64,000 nt of DNA from AWTP1-13 sp963832445 (GTDB taxonomy: Bacteria > Pseudomonadota > Alphaproteobacteria > Rhizobiales > Hyphomicrobiaceae): contig CAWHUM010000015.1 in assembly GCA_963832445.1 (NCBI GenBank), positions 264,840-328,839 on the forward strand, read 5' to 3'. A model generated the notes under the pieces. That model did not search any database, was not told the origin of the DNA, and was given only the letters and a program-made list of their open reading frames with translations. Shown here one piece after another: positions 45,086 through 54,473 of this stretch (position 1 is its first letter; each line of letters begins with the position of its first letter). Made by a program: the position numbers and the translations under genes.

Positions 45086-46651
45086 CTACCCTTTTGTGCC
45101 GGAGTGAAGGTAAAGCACGGCGTCGCCAGCGAACGGTGCCGTCAGGTGCCGCGGACCTCCGCCTGCGACCTCTCCCGCACGTAATGCTTCACCTGTTCGG
45201 GGGTTGAACCATTCCAAATGCAAGGGTCCCGGTGTTCCGCTCAGATCGACGACCGCAGTGCCTCCTGTCGGGAAGTACACGAGGTATTCCGCATTCTCAT
45301 GGGACGGATTGGCCAACGCGTAGCCCGTAGATGTCAAGTCCCCTCGCGGTTTGGCGGCGCTGAGGTCGATGCGGCCCGAGTACGCGAGCGTGTATCCGAG
45401 ATTGGCGCGAACGCTAACCCAATTGGGCGTATCAAAGCGATATCCCTTTCCTCCTTGGCCATACGCCTCCCCATGGTACGCATCCATGAAGATCGGGTTC
45501 TCACCGCGAGTAAAGCTTTTCCAGACCCATGCACGGTCACCGCATTTTCCGCAAAAATGATCCGTATCAGCCAGAATAACCTTCTGGCCAATTGCGATCG
45601 GTCGATCCTTTACTCCGCCGCTGGGGGAGATCCAATCGGCGGGACTTGCCCACAAATCATTGTTGTTTCCATCCGGCCATTCTGCCGTCATACCCACGGG
45701 GTGCTGAAGCGGCCTTTGGCTCTCGTACCGCTTGATGAAATTGATCATATGATACTGCCACTGTCGTGAGCCGCCCTGGCTCTCGTTGCTGATCTCGTAA
45801 AGCACGTTGTCCAAGTCGCCAACGGTGTCGATCACCTTTCGGACGTAAGCTTCCTGCAACGCTGTTACGGTCGGAGCGAGTAGGCCGTGCGATTCCTCGC
45901 CGCTGTCGTCACCGTTCAGATCGGCATCGATTCCGTTTATGTTGTTCGCTCCATTGAATGGATGGCTCCTCCAGGGATTATTCAGCGCGAATCCAGGAAC
46001 CTTCCTTCTCACGCTCCAGCCGTTGAACAGCATGACGGAAACATACATCCCGCGTTCTGCCGCCTGCTTTACGCGTTCACGCATTCTATCGAAGTAAGCT
46101 TGGTTGAATTTCGTCAGATCGAACTTGGGCATGCCATCGTTTGCGGCTCCAGGTCTGGTGCGCAGGTAGGGTAGGGGATCGATCCAGTAGTTGTGATCCG
46201 AAGTTTCGAGCGTCCATCTCGGCTGCTCCCAGCACCATAACCGGAAGAAATTGTGGTTGTTGGTGTCCAGGAAGTCCAAATAGGCTCGAAAATCAAATGC
46301 TGGGGGTGGATAGGAGCCACCTGCATCTTGCAGATTGGTCCAGGTATGTGAGCCGACCAGGTAGACGATCTTCCCGTTGCGATCGGTGAAATAGCGGGGA
46401 TTACGTTCACTCACCCGGAGTGGCCCATTGGTGGAAAGAGGTCGATATCTTTCGAGACCAACGTATCTCGGGTCGGAACTGGATGTGTAAGCGCCCTGTT
46501 CGGGATTGATCAAGCCAATCAACTGGAGGCTCAAGGGTGCTACGGCAAGCGCTAGCGCGACGCCCACGCCGAGCCAAAGAAGCGGCTTAACCTTGAATGC
46601 CAAGAGATGATCTCCAGCTACTGATGTTTCTCTACACCCGCCCGCAAACAT
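45086..46651 (-). CDS. secreted glycoside hydrolase, DUF4038-like
   Basis: 521 residues. N-terminal membrane/signal segment at residues 20-45 (WLGVGVALALAVAPLSLQLI). Barrel region: YFTDRNGKIVYLVGSHTW, LDFLDTNNHNFFRLWCWEQP, GMYVSVMLFNGWS, LYEISNESQGGSRQWQYHM with the catalytic-type glutamate, and FMDAYHGEAYGQGG. A C-terminal beta domain follows (EYLVYFPTGGTAVVDLSG), like the collagen-binding-like domain accompanying DUF4038. It sits convergent to the dehydrogenase. Probably acts on the exported polymer. Confidence 0.75.
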   Translation of the reverse strand: MFAGGCRETSVAGDHLLAFKVKPLLWLGVGVALALAVAPLSLQLIGLINPEQGAYTSSSDPRYVGLERYRPLSTNGPLRVSERNPRYFTDRNGKIVYLVGSHTWTNLQDAGGSYPPPAFDFRAYLDFLDTNNHNFFRLWCWEQPRWTLETSDHNYWIDPLPYLRTRPGAANDGMPKFDLTKFNQAYFDRMRERVKQAAERGMYVSVMLFNGWSVRRKVPGFALNNPWRSHPFNGANNINGIDADLNGDDSGEESHGLLAPTVTALQEAYVRKVIDTVGDLDNVLYEISNESQGGSRQWQYHMINFIKRYESQRPLQHPVGMTAEWPDGNNNDLWASPADWISPSGGVKDRPIAIGQKVILADTDHFCGKCGDRAWVWKSFTRGENPIFMDAYHGEAYGQGGKGYRFDTPNWVSVRANLGYTLAYSGRIDLSAAKPRGDLTSTGYALANPSHENAEYLVYFPTGGTAVVDLSGTPGPLHLEWFNPRTGEALRAGEVAGGGPRHLTAPFAGDAVLYLHSGTKG

Positions 46652-46996
46652 TTATGATTTAGCATAAGACGCAGCCCCGGGGAGCCGCAACCGCAGACAT
46701 GGCACTACGGGATTTGTGGTAGTCATGGGTCTGCAGTGGGTGAGCCACGAAGCAAGCGATGCCGGACGATCTGTGGCGTGGTTCCCTAGAACGGGCGCGA
46801 GGTGGAGCGCGGTTCCCGGCCGAGGAATTGCCGGGGTACTGGATCAGGGAACGGGGCGGCGAGGCGGCCAGCAAACTGTGCAGCACCCGCGGTCTGGTTA
46901 CGTTGAATGCTGATTTAGCCCAAATCGTTTGATCATGCCGCCGCATCTCGTGTAGAAATCGCTCGCCCTGTGCGGTGACAGAGTTTGGAGCTTAGT
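46652..46996. other. intergenic stretch before the glycosyltransferase run
   Basis: About 345 bases without a recognised gene. It contains the divergent promoters of the hydrolase (minus) and the first GT2 gene (plus). No clear repeat seen. Confidence 0.4.
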
Positions 46997-48010
46997 ATGG
47001 GTGGCGTCGATGTCGTAATTCCATGTTACCAGTACGGTAGGTTCCTGCGTGAATGCACCACCAGCGTCTTGACGCAAGGAGTAGATGACCTTCGGATTCT
47101 GATCATCGACAATGCCTCCACTGACGACAGTCTGGAGGTGGCGCGCCAACTTGCACGAGAGGATCGCCGGATCGAGCTCGTGGCGCACCCGACGAACCTT
47201 GGAGCGACGGCTTCGTATAACGAGGGAATTGAGTGGGCGTCAGCCGAGTACTTCGTCCTATTGGATGCTGACGATCTATTGGCTCCCGGATGCCTCGTTC
47301 GCGCTTTGCCGGTAATGCAAGCAGATCCCGAGATCAGTTTCACATATGGCCGCGAAGCCCTCGTGTCCTCGGGCGGCGGCACAACACAATCAGCCTGCGA
47401 GATTACGGAAGAGTTTGGGTGGAGGGTTATTCCCGGGCGGCAGTACATAGAGCAGGCGTGTCGGTATCCCCGGAACTTCGTCGGTGCACCGACCGTGGTA
47501 AGGCGGACGGCTGCGCAGAAGCGCGCGGGTTTCCATAGACCCGAATTGCCGTACTCGGATGACCTGGAAATGTGGTTGCGGCTGGCAACCTTCGGCAGTG
47601 TCGCAAGCACCAGGGCGGTTCAAGGAATACGGCGAGTTCATGGTCGGCAGATGTCTTTGGACTATAGGACTTCTATGGTTCGGGATTTTTCCGAGCGCGA
47701 GGCTGCATTCAAGGTTTACTTTGCCAACGAGGGGCGAGTCCTGGGTGACGGTGATCGGCTGCTCAAGGAAGCGAGGCGCAACCTGGCGGCGGATGCCTAC
47801 TGGTCGGCTTTGTCGCACTTGGTGCGTGGCTATGTGAATCAGAGCATCCTCTTATTCAAGTTCTGCCTGACACGCCGTCCGAGCGCAGCAATTTTTCCGC
47901 CTGTGAGCTGGCTTTTCCAAATGGATCGAACTGTTGGAAGGGTTGGTGATGTCCTACTCGAAGCGGCCCGTAGAATTTGGAAGGGTCGGCATGTCACAAT
48001 GAAAGGCTAG
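46997..48010 (+). CDS. glycosyltransferase family 2
   Basis: 337 residues, GT-A fold. VDVVIPCYQYGRFLRECTTS, ILIIDNASTDDSLEVA, NLGATASYNEGIEWA and the metal-binding ADD in YFVLLDADDLLAPG; the acceptor part has RTSMVRDFSEREAAF. ATG 46997 preferred over the upstream TTG. First of four GT2 genes in a row, spaced by 75 bases or overlapping, so one operon that builds successive linkages of the repeat unit. Confidence 0.9.
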   Translation: MGGVDVVIPCYQYGRFLRECTTSVLTQGVDDLRILIIDNASTDDSLEVARQLAREDRRIELVAHPTNLGATASYNEGIEWASAEYFVLLDADDLLAPGCLVRALPVMQADPEISFTYGREALVSSGGGTTQSACEITEEFGWRVIPGRQYIEQACRYPRNFVGAPTVVRRTAAQKRAGFHRPELPYSDDLEMWLRLATFGSVASTRAVQGIRRVHGRQMSLDYRTSMVRDFSEREAAFKVYFANEGRVLGDGDRLLKEARRNLAADAYWSALSHLVRGYVNQSILLFKFCLTRRPSAAIFPPVSWLFQMDRTVGRVGDVLLEAARRIWKGRHVTMKG

Positions 48011-48085
48011 CCCAGGTGCTCCAGGCCGGCATCAGATCCATGTCCGTTGCTGCGCAGATCATCGGCAAACGCTGGGGGTAAACGG

Positions 48086-48973
48086 ATGAACCAGACGTCG
48101 CGGGAGGCGGATGGCTCTTTTGATTTTGACTTTTCCGTCGTTGTGGCGACGCTGGGCAGGGTTCAGCCGCTGGCGCAGCTTTTCGATAGCCTGCAGGAGC
48201 AATCTGTACCGAGCCTCGAGGTCATCATCGTAGACCAGAATGCGGACGACCGCTTGGCTGACTTCTTATCCAACCGTCAATGGAGCTTTCCGCTGAAGCA
48301 TATCCACACGCCCCAAATGCGCGGCGTATGCGTGGGACGGAATGTTGGTTGGCGCTTGGCAAGGGGCCGGGTGGTGGCATTTGCCGACGATGATTGCTGG
48401 TATCCGCCGTGGTTGTTCGCAACGGTCGCGTCGTCGATGGTAGCGGCCAATGCGGACATAATCGCCGGACGTGCAGCAGATGCATCCGGCGAAAGCATCA
48501 ATGGTCGCTTTGAGAGAGTTGCCCAGCGCATCGATCGCACTAACATCTGGACGACGTCGATCGAATGGATGGTCTTCTTTCGTCGCGAGGTCCTCGATGC
48601 GACCGGTGGCTTTGATGAGACCATTGGACCTGGCTCGGGCACGCCATGGGGGGCCAACGAGGGGCAGGACATTATCTTGCGCGCCCTGGACAAGGGCTTC
48701 ATCTGCCACTTTGATCCCGCGCTTTACGGGTTTCACCCCAAATTCGACTTGGGCAGTCTTGATGCGGCAATGCTTGAAAAGGCGCTCGCTTATGGACGCG
48801 GAATGGGATTCGTGATGCGCCGTCATGGCTTCGGCCCGGGCGCGGCCGCGTATTGGGTGGCGCGGCCGACTGTTGGCGCTCTCGTCTATGCATTGCGGGG
48901 GGAGAGAACGCGGGCGCAGTACTACGCTAACGTAGCCAAAGGGCGGCTCAGCGGCTGGCGGCAAAGAGCATGA
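48086..48973 (+). CDS. glycosyltransferase family 2
   Basis: 295 residues. DFDFSVVVATLGRVQPLAQL, LEVIIVDQNADDRLAD, MRGVCVGRNVGWRLARG and VVAFADDDCWYPP (metal-binding DDD), then NEGQDIILRALDKGF. ATG 48086 is followed by MNQTSREADG; the more upstream ATG is less likely as there is no glycosyltransferase text before it. Overlaps the next gene by 4 bases (ATGA). Confidence 0.9.
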   Translation: MNQTSREADGSFDFDFSVVVATLGRVQPLAQLFDSLQEQSVPSLEVIIVDQNADDRLADFLSNRQWSFPLKHIHTPQMRGVCVGRNVGWRLARGRVVAFADDDCWYPPWLFATVASSMVAANADIIAGRAADASGESINGRFERVAQRIDRTNIWTTSIEWMVFFRREVLDATGGFDETIGPGSGTPWGANEGQDIILRALDKGFICHFDPALYGFHPKFDLGSLDAAMLEKALAYGRGMGFVMRRHGFGPGAAAYWVARPTVGALVYALRGERTRAQYYANVAKGRLSGWRQRA

Positions 48974-49884
48974 ACGCGTTAGGTCACCTGCCCACCCACC
49001 CGCTTAGGCTCCTCGTTGGAATAGCGACGACCGGCAGGCGAGGTGTCCTGCATGAAACGTTGACTGAACTGGCAAAGCAAACTCGGCTTCCCGAACAAGT
49101 CGTCATATGCGTGGCGCACCCTGAGGATGTCGACTGTCTAGCGTTGAGGCGGTTGCCCTACGAAACCAAAGTGGTAACCAGCGGGCTGGGATTGCCTCGC
49201 CAGCGCAACGCCATTCTTCGCCAAGGTGATCCGTTTGACGCGATAGTATTTTTTGATGATGATTTCCTTCCCCACAGGACCTACCTCGCCAATGCGGAGG
49301 CCCTGCTGGTCAATCGGCCTGACGTCATCCTTGCTACCGGAAAGCTGCTGGAGGACGGAATCCACGGTCCAGGGCTCAGCCCGGACTACGCGCGCAGCCG
49401 ATTGGCTTCGATCGCTGAGCCACCCTGCGTCGGCGCTCTCGGGTCCTATTACGGGGTTTACGGCTGCAACATGCTGGTCCGGCTGGCGCCTGTCAGGGAT
49501 CATCTTGTTACCTTCGATGAGGCTCTCCCTCTTTACGCGTGGCAGGAGGATATTGATTTCAGCAGGCAACTAGCGCCCTTCGGCAAGATTGTTCAAGCTG
49601 AAGCCCTAACGGGCATCCACCTGGGCGTCAAAGGAGCCAGGACCTCCGGGGTGAAGTTTGGATATTCGCAGATCGCCAATCCGACATATCTCATCCGTAA
49701 AGGCACAATGTCGCTGAGGTTCGGTTTGCGAACCATGGGAAGAAATTTGTTGTCGAATTTCGCTCGCTTGCTGCGACCAGAGCCGCACGTTGATCGCTTC
49801 GGGCGCTGCAAGGGAAACCTGCGGGCTCTGTGTGATCTGGCAACCGGGCGCCTTCATCCGAGCCGGATTCTCGAGATGGATTGA
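48970..49884 (+). CDS. glycosyltransferase family 2
   Basis: 304 residues. RLLVGIATTGRRGVLHETLT, VVICVAHPEDVDCL, LGLPRQRNAILRQG, IVFFDDDFLPHRTYL (metal-binding DDD), GSYYGVYGCNMLVRLAPV and AWQEDIDFSRQLAPFG (catalytic-base region ED). Start and stop both overlap the neighbours by 4 bases, showing translational coupling. Confidence 0.9.
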   Translation: MNALGHLPTHPLRLLVGIATTGRRGVLHETLTELAKQTRLPEQVVICVAHPEDVDCLALRRLPYETKVVTSGLGLPRQRNAILRQGDPFDAIVFFDDDFLPHRTYLANAEALLVNRPDVILATGKLLEDGIHGPGLSPDYARSRLASIAEPPCVGALGSYYGVYGCNMLVRLAPVRDHLVTFDEALPLYAWQEDIDFSRQLAPFGKIVQAEALTGIHLGVKGARTSGVKFGYSQIANPTYLIRKGTMSLRFGLRTMGRNLLSNFARLLRPEPHVDRFGRCKGNLRALCDLATGRLHPSRILEMD

Positions 49885-50895
49885 TGACACCAGCGCCTCC
49901 AACGGATCCGCTTGTCGCGGTCGTGACGCCCGTGCTCAACGGCGAGCGCTATCTGCGCGCTACTATGGAAGCCGTCCAGGCGCAGACGTACGCGAACGTC
50001 ATTCACATCGTCCTCGACAACGCCAGCACCGACGCCACACCCCAGATCATCCAGATGTTCGAAGGGCGGCGCATCGCGGTTGTTTCGAAGCGCAACCCGA
50101 CCACGATCCCACTGTCTGAGAATTGGAATGCCGCGGTGGCCATGGTGCCTCCCCAGGCAGCGTACTTTGCTGTCCTGTGCGCGGACGATCTCATCGATCC
50201 CACTTTCGTGTCCAAGCTAACGGCCGTGGCCGAGTTCGGACGCGGGCGTTGAGCTCGTTGGATGTATGTATCGGCAGGGTTCAACCGTTATTCCAGCGTC
50301 TTTGCCCCGGCATCAATCGGTGTTCGACGGCCGCGAAGTCGTACGAGATTTCCTGAACAAAAGGGCGAACGACATTCCGCACATGTGGGGCTTGTACCGG
50401 CGTCGCGAGTGCGACTTTGCTTCGGATTTCTATGACAACACGATGTACATGTATGACACCGACGCCTGCATTCGAGCGATGGTACGCGGCAAATTCGGAT
50501 TTGTTCACGAGCCGCTTTACATGTATCGTCGGCATTCAGAGTCTATTTCCGAAAACGTAATCAAAGGCAGCACCCATCGGCTTTTCGAATCCATGCGAGA
50601 GATCGAGCGTTGGGGGCCTGTCGTGATGGGCGAGGGGGAATATCGCCGCTGTGCCCGACGCCACCTGCGAGCTATTTATCGCTATATGCTGAGGGCAGGG
50701 TATCGGGGTCAAGATACACAGTATGCCGTGTATCGTGACTTTCTCAAGTCACGCAATATCGAACCAGGTTTCGTCGACTTCGCCCACTGCGTGGCCGAAT
50801 GGCCATTCAAGCAGCTCGCCCAACACGCTCACCGACAACTTGACAGGATCAGGTCCATGGCACCGGCTGGTAGGGGCCCGACGGCACGGAGCTGA
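49881..50895 (+). CDS. glycosyltransferase family 2 (one frameshift)
   Basis: About 338 residues. N-part VAVVTPVLNGERYLRATMEA, HIVLDNASTDATPQII and FAVLCADDLIDPTFV (metal-binding ADD). After an extra G near 50240 (TTC|G|GAC) the text continues DAGVELVGCMYRQGST, RANDIPHMWGLYRRRECDFA and MYMYDTDACIRAMVRGKFGF. Last gene of the GT2 operon. Confidence 0.87.
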
Positions 50896-50932
50896 CCAGC
50901 ATGGCGATCTGGTAGATGCATGTGAGAGGCGT

Positions 50933-52390
50933 TCATTGACACTGAGGGTATCGGAAGCTCCGCACGACCTGCCACGCGAGTTTGATTTCTTCCTTGAATG
51001 GATGCTGACTTAGCCAAACCCCAGTGAACCATCCCGCCGCCCCGAGCAAAGCGGCCACAAGCGCGACGGGGATCGACATGTCGAAACGAAAGCCGATCAA
51101 GGCGACGACGCACAGGGGCCCGATTGCGGTGAAAGCCGAAATCACCACGCTTTTCCATGATGCCCAAAGTAGCGCGCTCCACCCCAGTTGCAGACGGCGG
51201 CGAACAAAGTACAGCGACACATAAGCCTGAAATGGAACGATGACGAGGAAGCTGAGGGCCACAGCAGTCAATCCGAAGAACGCTGCGGAAGCAATCAGCA
51301 GGCTGGATAGCGGCCAGGCAATCAAGCCCCGCAACAATACATCTCTCATAGCACCAAGCGAGATGAGTACCGGGATGTTGAGTTCAGAAAAGAAGGAGAA
51401 GAGCGAAGCCAGGGCTATGATCTGAACGAGCCACACGACCTCCAGCCAAAGATCGCCCAACAAGATACGCACGATAGCATGGGCGAGAATGGCGACCATG
51501 ATGAGGGCAGGCCACTGCAATGCTGTGATGAAGGCAACGGCCCGCAGGTATGGCTCAGTCAGATCGCGACCGGCGCGAACTTCGGCGGACATCGAGGGCA
51601 GAATTACACTTATGGCTCCACCAAGTGTGACCTTGTCGGGAAGCTGGCATATCAAGATCGCCCGGTTATAGAGGCCGACGGCCTGGAAGGATAGCACGCG
51701 TCCCAGCACCATGGTTGGTACAGCTTCATAAAGTCTGTAAAGAAAGACGTTGGCGCCGTTGTAGCCACCGAACCTGAGCATTTCCCAGCAATTTTGCAGC
51801 GATAGTTTGAATACCCAAAGATCGGGCCGGTACCAGATTGCAAGAGCGCTGGAAACCGCTGCTGCGATCACCCAGCCCCAAGCAAAACTCATGTAGCCGA
51901 AACCGAGCGCCGCAAGGGCTGTGGTAACGCCTGCGAACACGAAGACATTGACAATGTTGACGATGGCAAGTTGCGTGAACGCCATATCGCGCCGCATAAG
52001 CGCTGTTAGCGGTGCTGCAATCGCCTCGAGCACGACCGCAATCGCCGCGACGTAAAGGTATGAAACTAGGCGCGCCTCCTGATAGAAATCTGCGACCGAC
52101 GGTGCCGACAGAACAATCGCCAGGGCGATCAACGTGCTGACCAGCAAGATGATGGTAAACGCCCCCTGAACATCTGAGCGCGACAAATCCATCCGCTGAA
52201 TCAGGTAGGCGCCGGTCGTGAATTCGCGAAACGCCAGAAAAGTCGTGGCGGTGGCCAAACCAATCGCCCATACGCCGATTTCGGCGGGAGTCAGCAGACG
52301 TGACACCAGCATTGTCATGGCGAACTGAACAGCCATGTTGAGGTAGCGTTCAGCAGTGGTAACCGCAATCGCCCTGCGGATCCCATTCAT
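50933..52390 (-). CDS. wzx: Wzx-type oligosaccharide flippase (MOP superfamily)
   Basis: 485 residues with about 12-14 membrane segments. Begins MNGIRRAIAVTTAERYLNMA then FAMTMLVSRLLTPAEIGVWA, the family's opening helix with the LLxPxExG motif, and GLYNRAILICQLPDKVTLGG in the middle. It moves the lipid-linked repeat unit to the periplasmic face for the Wzy polymerase. Intact, in the opposite direction to the GT2 operon. Confidence 0.9.
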   Translation of the reverse strand: MNGIRRAIAVTTAERYLNMAVQFAMTMLVSRLLTPAEIGVWAIGLATATTFLAFREFTTGAYLIQRMDLSRSDVQGAFTIILLVSTLIALAIVLSAPSVADFYQEARLVSYLYVAAIAVVLEAIAAPLTALMRRDMAFTQLAIVNIVNVFVFAGVTTALAALGFGYMSFAWGWVIAAAVSSALAIWYRPDLWVFKLSLQNCWEMLRFGGYNGANVFLYRLYEAVPTMVLGRVLSFQAVGLYNRAILICQLPDKVTLGGAISVILPSMSAEVRAGRDLTEPYLRAVAFITALQWPALIMVAILAHAIVRILLGDLWLEVVWLVQIIALASLFSFFSELNIPVLISLGAMRDVLLRGLIAWPLSSLLIASAAFFGLTAVALSFLVIVPFQAYVSLYFVRRRLQLGWSALLWASWKSVVISAFTAIGPLCVVALIGFRFDMSIPVALVAALLGAAGWFTGVWLSQHPFKEEIKLAWQVVRSFRYPQCQ

Positions 52391-52529
52391 GTCTTCACCC
52401 GACTTTGATCGTCATGACCTGCCCAGTGTCTTCTCGTCTCTTCTTTCGTTTGCCTCATGCGGGACATTGGCGCAACGGGTCGGAGCGCGGAGGCTCCACA
52501 CCGCAGCGGTCCGACCCGTTGCTTGCATG

Positions 52530-52745
52530 GACGCCGCGTCTTGGCTCCCGATCCTTGCCGCGAACTCGGCCGGGGTGAGATAGCCAAGGCTCGAATGCAG
52601 GCGCACCTCGTTGTAATGCCAACGCCAGCTCTCGATCACCACCCTCTCCTCGGCGCGCGAGCGGAACCACTCCAGCGATAGGTACTCGTCGCGGGATTTG
52701 CCGATGAAGCTCTCCGTCGATCCATTCTTGCGCATTCCGGGCGGG
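52530..52745 (-). mobile_element. C-terminal fragment of an IS3-family transposase
   Basis: KNGSTESFIGKSRDEYLSLE then WFRSRAEERVVIESWRWHYN and EVRLHSSLGYLTPAEFAARI is the end of the IS3 OrfB integrase core (N..VESF...RDE...W......DYN..RPHSSLG..TP..FA) with the third catalytic glutamate (ESFIGKSRDE). The rest of OrfB is absent. No inverted terminal repeats could be identified. Confidence 0.8.
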
Positions 52746-52759
52746 CGATCGCAACCGGT

Positions 52760-52800
52760 GATTCCGATGGATCGCGACCACCTGTTCCGATCGATCGCGA
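52760..52800. repeat. degenerate tandem repeat TTCCGATsGATCGCGACCA
   Basis: Two adjacent copies of about 19-22 bases, TTCCGATGGATCGCGACCAC and TTCCGATCGATCGCGACCAG, preceded by a partial copy (GCGATCGCAACCGG). Multiple end repeats of this type are seen at the ends of IS21-like elements; here they may be the scar of one next to the IS3 fragment. Confidence 0.45.
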
Positions 52801-53022
52801 CCAGTTTGGTGCTGCCGGCGCCGTTGGATGATGGTGGTGATGTCAGTCTCGTGTGTGGCCGTCAAGCGGTTTGGTTGGCCGTCGCGGTAGTCAACAGGAA
52901 GGGGCCCGCGCCTGCGGAGTGACCGCCACGAGTCTGACGCAGCAGCGCGCGCGGGAGGTGCCTGTTGACCCACCCAGGCGGGCGGCACTCCTCGCGTGGC
53001 GATCATTTCTTGCCACTGCCGG

Positions 53023-54423
53023 TCAAGGACTTGGAAGCGCTGGTCGGACGCCAATCATCACTCGGCGGCGGATGACAACAACCGCCGCCAACGCGATGAA
53101 GAAGAGCAATCCCGGATCAGCGGAGCCGCCAGAAACACTGGCGGCTGCTAGCGAGGCCAGCGCGGCCGCACGCGCACCGGACACAAGTGCCAAGGTTTCC
53201 CTGTCGCGGGATATCAGCTTGGGTGAAACCAGGTCCCGGAGCAGCACGCCGACCAGACACGCGAACAGGAGTGTGCCGATCACTCCGAGTTGTGAGAGCA
53301 CGGCAATCACCCAACTTGCTGCCCGAGAACTCCCCAATCCGACGCCAGCGCCGCCGGTATCCAGAAAGGCCTGAACGCTCTGCGAGTTCCAGTAGGCGCG
53401 AGTGGCAAACGATTCCGAAGCCCCCTTGTTCAGCACCACTGCATTGAAAAGATCGACCACAGGCCTAAAAATGCGCTCGTCATACAGGTAGACTATTAGT
53501 AGCACAATAATGCCGATCCACCCGAGCGCTACCCACAACGTGTCCTGCATATCGAGTCTACCCCGCAATGCAGATTGGGCCATCGCAACCATACCGAAAG
53601 GAGCAACTATCGCAAAACCGGCATAGGCTGTGGACGAGGTCGAAAGGAGCAGGAGCAAGAACAGAACTACAGTCAGACACAACATGAAAAGTGATCGGGT
53701 GGCCCGCCAATATGTGAAGCTGAATGCCATGCATGCGACTGTGACAATACCGAAGCTCGAGGCTTCCGAGCGTCCGCCAACGATACGCCAGAAACCGGCC
53801 TCTTCCACATCGACCAGAAAGGAGTGGCTTGCGGTGCGTATTGGCGACAGCACGTCGCCTATGCCAACGAGCTTGCCCCCGAGGTCAATTAGACCCAAGC
53901 TTGCGTGCAGGACAGCCCAGGTTATAAACCCCCGCCGCACAACGTCCGTATACCCGTTTTTCTTCATTAAGACTGCAAAAGCGAAAAACGTGAATCCGCC
54001 CAGCACGAAGTAACCCGTCTGAGCGATGCTCCCAGCGGACGGTGCGAGAGGAAACTCTCTAACGCCAATTCCGTGAATTGTAACGAAGACCGTCGTGGCG
54101 CCTGCGAAAAGTCGAGGAAACAGGATGGCGCCAACGATGCTGTAGGCGACCAATACGCCAACGACCCAGGCGACCCAATGGTTCGCAAAGACAACAACCA
54201 GATCGTCTAAGAAGCCGCGGCTGAGGGCCACCCACATCAGGAGAAGGGCGGCAAAGCCCGTATAGATGAGCGGGGACGAACCTCCCAAGGCGCTGAGCGT
54301 CACGATTGCAGTGGAGCCGAAAGTCAATGATGCGAACAACCCAATGGTGATGGGGGCTTCAAGAGCGTACCCGAAGGCAAGCAGGCCAAGGAATATCAAC
54401 AGGCCGTTTAGGGATACTTCCAT
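53023..54423 (-). CDS. Wzy-like O-antigen/exopolysaccharide polymerase
   Basis: 466 residues with about 11-12 membrane segments and a large periplasmic loop (residues 190-240). The text RSEASSFGIVTVACMAFSFT is in the O-antigen ligase/polymerase style, followed by AFLDTGGAGVGLGSSRAAS (the GxGxGSSR loop is frequent in these proteins). Polymerises the repeat units that Wzx moves outward. Intact. Confidence 0.78.
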   Translation of the reverse strand: MEVSLNGLLIFLGLLAFGYALEAPITIGLFASLTFGSTAIVTLSALGGSSPLIYTGFAALLLMWVALSRGFLDDLVVVFANHWVAWVVGVLVAYSIVGAILFPRLFAGATTVFVTIHGIGVREFPLAPSAGSIAQTGYFVLGGFTFFAFAVLMKKNGYTDVVRRGFITWAVLHASLGLIDLGGKLVGIGDVLSPIRTASHSFLVDVEEAGFWRIVGGRSEASSFGIVTVACMAFSFTYWRATRSLFMLCLTVVLFLLLLLSTSSTAYAGFAIVAPFGMVAMAQSALRGRLDMQDTLWVALGWIGIIVLLIVYLYDERIFRPVVDLFNAVVLNKGASESFATRAYWNSQSVQAFLDTGGAGVGLGSSRAASWVIAVLSQLGVIGTLLFACLVGVLLRDLVSPKLISRDRETLALVSGARAAALASLAAASVSGGSADPGLLFFIALAAVVVIRRRVMIGVRPALPSP

Positions 54424-54473
54424 ACCTCACGCTCCGGGGCGATCACTCCCTGGAAATCGGGCGAGTCATCTTA

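Noticed and set aside
52455..53054. 200-codon minus-strand frame between the flippase and polymerase genes, first read as an intact transposase
   Set aside because: Only the last part, in another frame (52530-52745), is IS3-like. The rest gives no transposase motif, so just the C-terminal fragment is reported.
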